Positions 14,902 to 20,255 of a stretch of 22,343 nucleotides of DNA are shown in pieces; within the stretch, counting starts at the first letter, position 1, and every line of letters starts with the position of its first letter. The notes beneath the pieces are model-generated. The model did no database searches, had not been told where the DNA came from, and was given only the letters and a program-made list of their open reading frames with translations. The DNA is from Flavobacteriales bacterium (GTDB taxonomy: Bacteria; Bacteroidota; Bacteroidia; Flavobacteriales_D; Sanyastnellaceae). The DNA is taken from NCBI GenBank assembly GCA_030728235.1, contig JANRAA010000145.1:1-22343 (forward strand), read 5' to 3'. Made by a program: the position numbers and the translations under genes.

Positions 14902-14986
14902 CGAAGTAAAGGTAGTGAAATTTAACCTTGTCTTAATATTCGTTTTTTGAACATTTTATTTCCATTGCGTGCAACTTTTGAAATCC

Positions 14987-15012
14987 TAACTGTCATTGTG
15001 GTGTAACAGTTA
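14987..15012. repeat. Inverted repeat in front of the GSG-repeat lipoprotein gene
   Basis: TAACTGT (14987-14993) and ACAGTTA (15006-15012) are perfect inverted arms of seven bases separated by twelve. The right arm ends eleven bases before the ATG at 15024, and a TAATTTTT sequence (one mismatch to the -7 consensus) overlaps it at 15011-15018. The element could be a repressor or activator site, or a hairpin in a short leader. A binding protein cannot be named. Confidence 0.4.
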
Positions 15013-15023
15013 ATTTTTTAACC

Positions 15024-15728
15024 ATGAAGTACATTCATTTTCTTTGGCTAACACCTCTATTGTTTTCTTGCAATGCCTTTAGAGAAGATCCAGGAGCGCT
15101 CACCACAGAGTACAGAGACATCGATACCTCTTACACAGCAGTGTCAGTTGATGGGGATATCAAACTTATCGTATTGCAAGATGATTCATTCACCCTCAGG
15201 GTAGAGGCCGGTGAGAACCATTTGCCTTACATACGGACACGTGTTTTTAACGATTACCTGGAGATCTACGAAGAGAAGAACCACATCAAGAACAACACTT
15301 CTGTTCGGGTTTACATTTCAAAAAGTTATTTGAACGATATCACCCTTGATGGCAGTGGGAGTATTGATGCCGCGAATTTAATTGCCGCGCACCCCGATGT
15401 AACATTGAATGGCAGCGGCGATATCGATTTGCAATACGACTCACTTGTGGGGTTGGATTTGGTTATTGACGGTTCAGGGAATGCCCGTGTTTCAGGCGTT
15501 GCGAATGCTTTCAATGCACGCATTAGTGGTAGTGGCGATATTGATGCAAGGTATCTGCCTGTTGTTACTAGCACCGTAAATATCAGCGGCAGCGGGAATG
15601 TACGCGTAAATGCAACATCGTATTTGAACGTCAACATCGACGGTAGTGGCGATGTGTTTTATTGGGGCAATCCAAATGATGTGGATGTAGATATTTCAGG
15701 TAGTGGACAAGTAATAGATATGGAATAA
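15024..15728 (+). CDS. Head-GIN domain (DUF2807) lipoprotein with seven GSG repeats
   Basis: 234 residues. The signal peptide ends with a lipobox LLFSC (C16). After a short pre-domain the chain consists of repeated strands carrying GSG at residues 110, 130, 150, 169, 189, 207 and 226, a spacing of 18-20. Typical units are LDGSGSID, LNGSGDID and ISGSGNVRV. This regular rung length fits the right-handed beta-solenoid of DUF2807, often called the head-GIN or putative auto-transporter adhesin domain. It should be anchored to the periplasmic or surface side of the outer membrane by its lipid. It is the first gene of the sigma-factor cluster; its TAA overlaps the ATG of the next gene by one base. 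The binding partner is unknown. Confidence 0.85.
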   Translation: MKYIHFLWLTPLLFSCNAFREDPGALTTEYRDIDTSYTAVSVDGDIKLIVLQDDSFTLRVEAGENHLPYIRTRVFNDYLEIYEEKNHIKNNTSVRVYISKSYLNDITLDGSGSIDAANLIAAHPDVTLNGSGDIDLQYDSLVGLDLVIDGSGNARVSGVANAFNARISGSGDIDARYLPVVTSTVNISGSGNVRVNATSYLNVNIDGSGDVFYWGNPNDVDVDISGSGQVIDME

Positions 15729-16366
15729 TGAGAAAAGTAAAATTCTTTTTCGCTTTCCTGCTAGCAGCAGGGATGTTGAACGCTTCGGCACAAAACAGTC
15801 AAGAGCCAATTCAGACCTTGTTGGGAGATTCTCCTTCGCTTGGCGGATTTATAGGCTTTGGGGGTAAGATGACAACCTTCAACAAACAAGGAGGACTTAT
15901 GCTTGGCGGTGAGCTGAACATGGTTTTGGGAAGAGGCATGAACCTTGGATTTCACGGCTACGGATTGGTGACAGAAACCACATCGTCGAATTTCGATGAG
16001 TTTGGAAAGTCGTTGTATTACAACATTGGTTATGGTGGATTGACCCTAGAACCAGTATTCTTCAGTGAGAAGGCTGTTCATTTTACCGTTCCGATTTTGC
16101 TTGGTGGCGGTGGAATAGGAGAGAGCAGATACCCGCTTGTAGATGGCGACAATTCAGACTACGAAGATTTCCCAGGGTTTTACCGCACCGATTTTTTCTT
16201 TTATGCAGAGCCGGGATTGAATGTAGAACTTAACTTGGTAAACTACGTCCGTATTTACGCAGGTGCAAGCTACCGATTTGTTTACGACGTAGATTTGCCA
16301 AACTTAAACGACGCTAACATGTCGGGATTGGGTGTGAATATGGGCTTACGGGTTGGAATATTCTAA
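15728..16366 (+). CDS. Predicted small outer-membrane beta-barrel protein
   Basis: 212 residues with a signal peptide (about 1-21, ending ASAQ). The mature chain has alternating strands rich in Gly and aromatics: MLGGELNMVLG, GMNLGFHGYGLV, YYNIGYGGLTLEPVF, FTVPILLGGGGIG, VRIYAGASYRFVYDV and the closing strand GLGVNMGLRVGIF, which ends in phenylalanine as many outer-membrane barrels do. The size suits an eight-stranded barrel. No enzymatic motif is seen. It overlaps the DUF2807 gene by one base and is followed after eight bases by the ECF sigma factor gene, so it likely belongs to the same transcript. Function unknown; a surface or assembly role beside the DUF2807 lipoprotein is inference. Confidence 0.6.
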   Translation: MRKVKFFFAFLLAAGMLNASAQNSQEPIQTLLGDSPSLGGFIGFGGKMTTFNKQGGLMLGGELNMVLGRGMNLGFHGYGLVTETTSSNFDEFGKSLYYNIGYGGLTLEPVFFSEKAVHFTVPILLGGGGIGESRYPLVDGDNSDYEDFPGFYRTDFFFYAEPGLNVELNLVNYVRIYAGASYRFVYDVDLPNLNDANMSGLGVNMGLRVGIF

Positions 16367-16374
16367 AACTTTTT

Positions 16375-16929
16375 GTGGAACAAGCGCTCGACGTACGAAA
16401 TGAACTGGTTGAACGATGTCTGTTAGGCGATCGTGCGGCGCAGCGTGCCTTTTACGAAAGTTACGCCAAGGCGATGTACAACGCGGCTTTTCGCATCTTG
16501 CAAAGCAGAGAAGAAGCTGAAGACGTGCTGCAAGAATCGTTTGTAAAAGCGTTCAGCAGCATGTCTACCTTTCGGGGTGATGCAAGCGTCGGCAGTTGGC
16601 TTAAACGCATTGTAGTAAATGCATCCATCAATAGTTTGAAGAAACGTCGACTGCATTTCGATACTCTTGAAGAAGATCGTTTGGAGATCGAAGATGATGG
16701 TCCGTATGTGGAGTCTTATGAATTCACAATTGAAGACGTAAAACGCGCTGTGAAAGAGCTATCAGATGGCTACCGCACCGTGTTTACACTCTACGTTTTC
16801 GAAGATTACTCGCACAAAGAAATTGGTGAAGTACTAGGCGTTTCTGAGTCGACATCGAAGTCACAGCTCAACCGCGCTAGAAAACGAGTGGCGGAATGGT
16901 TAATAACGAATGGAAATGGAAAAGGATAA
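16375..16929 (+). CDS. ECF-type RNA polymerase sigma factor (sigma-70 family)
   Basis: 184 residues, the usual ECF length. Region 2 (about 20-95) has Y-N-A-A-F-R-I-L-x-x-x-E-E-A-E-D-V-L-Q-E-S-F-type sequence, with F-R-G-D-A-S and S-W-L-K-R-I for core binding and -10 recognition. Region 4 (about 120-175) has L-S-D-G-Y-R-T-V-F-T-L-Y-V-F-E-D-Y-S-H-K-E-I-G, a helix-turn-helix with the GVSESTSKSQL recognition segment. Region 3 is absent, as in all ECF factors. The start is a GTG at 16375; no ATG exists before region 2. The next gene overlaps by 20 bases and encodes a membrane-anchored protein that is probably its anti-sigma factor. Target promoters probably include this operon (autoregulation), which is inference. 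Confidence 0.92.
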   Translation: MEQALDVRNELVERCLLGDRAAQRAFYESYAKAMYNAAFRILQSREEAEDVLQESFVKAFSSMSTFRGDASVGSWLKRIVVNASINSLKKRRLHFDTLEEDRLEIEDDGPYVESYEFTIEDVKRAVKELSDGYRTVFTLYVFEDYSHKEIGEVLGVSESTSKSQLNRARKRVAEWLITNGNGKG

Positions 16930-17467
16930 GTTAAAATCATTTATCGACGATAACAGAGACGCGTTCGACGATGAAATGCCAAGCCCGAAGGTTTGGGATA
17001 AGATTGAAGAAGCGTTGCCGCATGACCGCGGACGATTTGTTCCCATCCGTTGGTTATGGACCTTGGGAGCTGCTGCGGCGATGGTTGTGCTGTTGCTCGG
17101 TGCATACGTGTTTACAATGAATCAGCCCGATGAGGTGCAGGTGGCAGAAAGCGGACAGCCCGTGTTCCGATTGTCGAATGTGAGCGAAGAGATGGCTGAG
17201 GTAGAAGCCTACTACCTCGCAGAAGTGAATGAGAGAATAGACGAAATGAAGAAATTCCCTGAAGGAGAAGAATACCTCTCGGCAGTGGAAGAATTGCGAT
17301 CAGAGTATGAAAGTCTGTGCATCGAACTGGGACGAGGCGCCGATCGCGGAAAAATCATTGAAGCCATGATACAGAATTACCGCATGCGATTGGAGATATT
17401 GGAAGAAATGCTAGAAGAACTGCGCAAGTGGCACAACGAAACGGAGGATGCAAGCTATGAAGTATAA
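16910..17467 (+). CDS. Probable membrane-anchored anti-sigma factor
   Basis: 185 residues. The N-terminal cytoplasmic part (about 1-45) has the sequence DKLKSFIDDNRDAFDDEMPS and KVWDKIEEAL, a short helical segment that would bind the sigma factor. One membrane helix spans about 46-70. The C-terminal part is periplasmic and consists of charged, coiled-coil-like helices rich in Glu and Leu (EEMLEELRK near the end). No zinc-binding ZAS motif (HxxxCxxC) is present. Proteins of this layout follow ECF sigma genes in many Flavobacteriales. An ATG six bases downstream (16916) is also possible. It overlaps the sigma gene by 20 bases and the next gene by 11, so it is certainly co-transcribed. Confidence 0.7.
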   Translation: MEMEKDKLKSFIDDNRDAFDDEMPSPKVWDKIEEALPHDRGRFVPIRWLWTLGAAAAMVVLLLGAYVFTMNQPDEVQVAESGQPVFRLSNVSEEMAEVEAYYLAEVNERIDEMKKFPEGEEYLSAVEELRSEYESLCIELGRGADRGKIIEAMIQNYRMRLEILEEMLEELRKWHNETEDASYEV

Positions 17468-18545
17468 CTACTTACTTTTATTGCTGGCACTTACTTCCAT
17501 CATCCGCGCCGCTGGCGCTGAAATGGGGGAAGATCAGCGCATTATTTCGAAGACCTTCGCATTGAGTAAAGACGCCAGGGTAGACCTGACAAACATGTAC
17601 GGAGATGTCGAGATTTTTACCTGGGACAAAGATTCAGTGAGCGTGCAAGCAACCATGCGGGCTGTGGCTTCAGACAACTCTACCATTACTCAGATGCTGA
17701 GCGATATCAACGTACGTATGCAGCGATTGGGCGGCGATGTTGTGGTAGAAACCTATTGGAACGAAGGAGTGAACTTCATTCGAAAGGGGATGTACGATTT
17801 GAAGAAATCGATGGGTAGCAACCAGCATATTAACATTAACATGGTGGTGTACATGCCCGCAAACAGGGCGTTATCGATCAAAAACAAATTTGGAGATGTG
17901 CTGCTGGACGACTTCAAAGGCGAGTTTGAGTTAGATCTCGCACACGGAAATTTGCGTGCTCACAATTTGGCGCAAGTGCGGAGAATGGTGGCGTCTTACG
18001 GCCGTGTGAAAGTGAATGAGATAGGAAGTGGTAGGCTGTTGGATTTCGAGTTTATGGAGTTGGTAGAGATACGACGCTGCGGTGAAGTTTTTATTTCATC
18101 GAGCAATTCTGAAATCGAAATCGACAAAGTAGAAGTCTTACGTGTAGATTCGAAACACGACGACTACCACATTGAAAACCTAGGGAAGCTGAATGGCGCC
18201 GTTTTTCTTACCGACATGGCCATCAACCAACTGACAGGGCTGCTCGATTTGAATGGTAAATTGGGAGAGATACGCGTGAAACGGGTAGAAGCAACGTGCA
18301 AGAAAATCAGCGTTATTGCCTCGGGTACAGATGTGATTTTGGATTTTTCACCAAGCTACAATGGCGCATTTGATTTTGATTTCGAAATGGTGAAAAACTA
18401 CAATGCCGACGTGCCCGGATACAAAGTTCTCAGCGAACGAGGGGTAGATAAAACAAGAGGTTATACAGGCGTGATAGGCAAGGAGTCGGGCGCAACCATA
18501 TCGCTCATGTTGAAAGTTTGTTATGTGCGAATAGGAGGCGCTTAA
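17457..18545 (+). CDS. Exported DUF4097/adhesin-like beta-repeat protein
   Basis: 362 residues from the ATG at 17457, which begins a signal peptide (MKYNYLLLLLALTSIIRAAGA). An ATG three codons upstream is possible but adds nothing to the signal sequence. The mature part starts with F-A-L-S-K-D-A-R-V-D-L-T-N-M-Y-G-D-V-E-I-F, then repeated strands such as IKNKFGDVLLDDFKGEFELDL and VASYGRVKVNEIGSG. This is the pattern of the DUF4097/DUF2807-type beta-helix proteins, and it matches the role of the first gene in the cluster. The gene ends nine bases before the convergent dihydrouridine synthase stop. Function unknown; a second surface or periplasmic product of the sigma module is likely. Confidence 0.65.
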   Translation: MKYNYLLLLLALTSIIRAAGAEMGEDQRIISKTFALSKDARVDLTNMYGDVEIFTWDKDSVSVQATMRAVASDNSTITQMLSDINVRMQRLGGDVVVETYWNEGVNFIRKGMYDLKKSMGSNQHININMVVYMPANRALSIKNKFGDVLLDDFKGEFELDLAHGNLRAHNLAQVRRMVASYGRVKVNEIGSGRLLDFEFMELVEIRRCGEVFISSSNSEIEIDKVEVLRVDSKHDDYHIENLGKLNGAVFLTDMAINQLTGLLDLNGKLGEIRVKRVEATCKKISVIASGTDVILDFSPSYNGAFDFDFEMVKNYNADVPGYKVLSERGVDKTRGYTGVIGKESGATISLMLKVCYVRIGGA

Positions 18546-18553
18546 AGGTAAAC

Positions 18554-19495
18554 TTACTCAGTCAATATTTCGCTTACAGCGCGCTCATACGCCTCAATGT
18601 GTTTCGCTTTTTTGATTTTCTTCATCGTTTTATGCGGGTTGTCGAACGCATTGCTGAAGTACTCCCAGTAGCTCGTCATTTTCATCAGCACATGGCTTTC
18701 GCCGGAAAGTGCTTCAGAGTATTCGTGGTAAAGCGTATCGATGAATTTGCCAAAAACGAGCATCCGGTTCTCTGGGTATTCGGTGCTATTGTTTTTAATC
18801 ATCATCGGCAAAAACGGATCAGCGATTAATCCACGTCCGATCATCCAGTGGTCAATAGATGGAAAACGATCTTGCATCTCTCGAAATCCTTGGACCGTCG
18901 TGACATCTCCATTGTAATAGATCTTATGTCGCGTACTTTCGAGGCAGCGTTCGAACGATTTTAAATCGACCCCACCTTTGTACAACTGCTTTCCGATGCG
19001 CGCATGGATGGCGATGTTTTTCAGCGGGTATTTATCGAGGATAGGAAACACATCCAATATTTCGCCGCTGTGTTCGTATCCCATGCGCATTTTCATAGAT
19101 ACCACCACATCACTTTCGCTGTGCACACGGTTGAGAATGTCGTCAATTCTTTGCGGGTCATTGATAAGTCCTGACCCCATGCAGCGGTTCACCACCATTG
19201 GGTACGGACAGCCCAAGTTCCAGTTCAACTCTTTGTACCCCAAGCTTTGAATGAACTTCACGACAAATAGAAATTCATCGGCATCGTTCGTCATGATTTG
19301 CGGAATCACCTCCAGCGTCGTATTGTTTTTCGGCAGTATATCGCGTTCGTAAGCCGGTTTGATATCCAATTTACCATTCAGACGTATGTAGGGCGAATAG
19401 AACGTATCTATCCCGCCGAAATAGTTTTGAAAAGCATTCCGGAACCTAAAATCCGTGAACCCTTGTAACGGTGATGATAGGAGTTTGATTTGCAT
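18554..19495 (-). CDS. tRNA-dihydrouridine synthase
   Basis: 313 residues from the ATG at 19493-19495. Dus enzymes use FMN and NADPH to reduce uridines in tRNA D-loops. Visible: the N-terminal LLSSPLQGFTDFRFR (FMN phosphate region), ELNWNLGCPYPMV with the catalytic cysteine in GCP, KMRMGYE, the HARIGKQLYKGGVD loop, and YNGDVTT followed by IGRGLIADPFL. The frame stays open 74 codons upstream, but that stretch has no similarity to the family, crosses the terminator behind tRNA-Ala, and leaves the conserved start of the FMN barrel far inside; the ATG at 19495 is the right start. Which D-loop position it modifies cannot be judged (DusA, B and C subfamilies were not separated). It is transcribed toward the end of the sigma cluster. 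Confidence 0.88.
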   Translation of the reverse strand: MQIKLLSSPLQGFTDFRFRNAFQNYFGGIDTFYSPYIRLNGKLDIKPAYERDILPKNNTTLEVIPQIMTNDADEFLFVVKFIQSLGYKELNWNLGCPYPMVVNRCMGSGLINDPQRIDDILNRVHSESDVVVSMKMRMGYEHSGEILDVFPILDKYPLKNIAIHARIGKQLYKGGVDLKSFERCLESTRHKIYYNGDVTTVQGFREMQDRFPSIDHWMIGRGLIADPFLPMMIKNNSTEYPENRMLVFGKFIDTLYHEYSEALSGESHVLMKMTSYWEYFSNAFDNPHKTMKKIKKAKHIEAYERAVSEILTE

Positions 19496-19680
19496 AGAGG
19501 CAATTAGGGCACAGAGATAAACAAATATTTTGAATCTGAGTTTATGGGTTTGCGGCTTGATTGCAGAAGTAGCGTCGCTAAAGTGAGTTGGGGGTAGCAA
19601 TTTGCGGATAAGAAGTTTTTTCGAAGGATTCACATCAACACCTCCGCCAACATAGTTGAAATTAGGTTTTGAAAAGATGC

Positions 19681-19725
19681 CTAAAAAAAAAGGACTGAAA
19701 TGGGTTTCGATGTCCATTTCAGTCC
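19681..19725 (-). terminator. Strong Rho-independent terminator after tRNA-Ala
   Basis: GGACTGAAATGG (19692-19703) and CCATTTCAGTCC (19714-19725) form a perfect twelve-base stem with a ten-base loop. On the minus strand the stem is followed by nine T (19691-19683), so it ends leftward transcription. It begins 18 bases after the tRNA 3' end, which fits the tRNA as the terminated gene, and it separates the tRNA unit from the dihydrouridine synthase gene. Confidence 0.88.
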
Positions 19726-19743
19726 CTTAAGTCATCATTCTTG

Positions 19744-19817
19744 TGGAGGTACGGGGATTCGAACCCCGGACCCCTTGCATGCCATGCAAGTACTCTAGCC
19801 AACTGAGCTATACCCCC
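19744..19817 (-). tRNA. tRNA-Ala (anticodon GGC)
   Basis: 74 bases on the minus strand. The acceptor stem GGGGGTA pairs with TACCTCC (one G-T pair) with A as discriminator. The D-arm has AGCTCAGTTGGCTAGAG; the anticodon stem is CTTGC/GCAAG with loop ATGGCAT, so the anticodon is GGC, reading GCC/GCU alanine codons. The T-arm has the GTTCGAATC loop on a CCGGG/CCCGT-type stem. The genome does not encode the 3' CCA here (the following bases are CAA), so CCA is added after transcription. A strong terminator follows 18 bases downstream, and the Hpt gene ends 84 bases upstream. Confidence 0.97.
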
Positions 19818-19901
19818 AAAATGTTAAAAAACAAACGTTGCTGTTTTCTGCGGCAGCGAAGATAATTGAAAATACGTATTTAGAGGTGAGAATTGGATTT
19901 T
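19818..19901. other. 84-base intergenic space between Hpt and tRNA-Ala
   Basis: It should hold the tRNA-Ala promoter on the minus strand. The nearest match to the -7 element is AACGTTTG at 19839-19832 (one base off TAnnTTTG), 15 bases before the tRNA 5' end; no -33 element is clear. A four-base stem (GCTG/CAGC) near 19840-19857 followed by T-rich sequence could weakly end the Hpt transcript. If it does not, the kinase, Hpt and tRNA may be read as one unit up to the terminator at 19681. Confidence 0.3.
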
Positions 19902-20255
19902 TTATTGGTTTGAAACACGGACAATTTCCTCGTTGATTTGACGCATAATTTCAATAAATGAGTTCTTTATTGTTAGATGATGCTGGCTATCATAAGAATC
20001 CAAATAATTATCAATGTTCTTCAATTCTAGGCACAGTTGCTCTAGGCCGAAAAGTTTGAAAATGGGATACAATTTGTGTCGGATTTCAGAAATGGTCTTG
20101 AAGTCACGATCATCAATGGCAGTTAGAATTTGTTGGAAACCTTTTTCAAATTCGATAATGCACGTATCTAGGTATTGCATGTACGCATCATTTTGATCGA
20201 TGATTTTTTTAGTCGATTCAAATTGCATTTCATCTTCAATACAGAATGTCTTCAT
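19902..20255 (-). CDS. Stand-alone histidine phosphotransfer (Hpt) protein
   Basis: 117 residues, all helical, the size of a single Hpt domain. The probable phospho-acceptor is H60 in S-E-I-R-H-K-L-Y-P-I-F-K-L-F-G-L, which follows the Hpt pattern (H-K-L-x-[PG]-x-x-x-x-[LFM]-G) in a four-helix bundle. It has no signal peptide or kinase domain, so it should shuttle phosphate in the cytoplasm. Its ATG overlaps the stop codon of the hybrid kinase gene by four bases (ATGA), so the two are translated together. It is the natural phosphate acceptor from the receiver domain of that kinase; the final response regulator is not in the window. Confidence 0.82.
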   Translation of the reverse strand: MKTFCIEDEMQFESTKKIIDQNDAYMQYLDTCIIEFEKGFQQILTAIDDRDFKTISEIRHKLYPIFKLFGLEQLCLELKNIDNYLDSYDSQHHLTIKNSFIEIMRQINEEIVRVSNQ

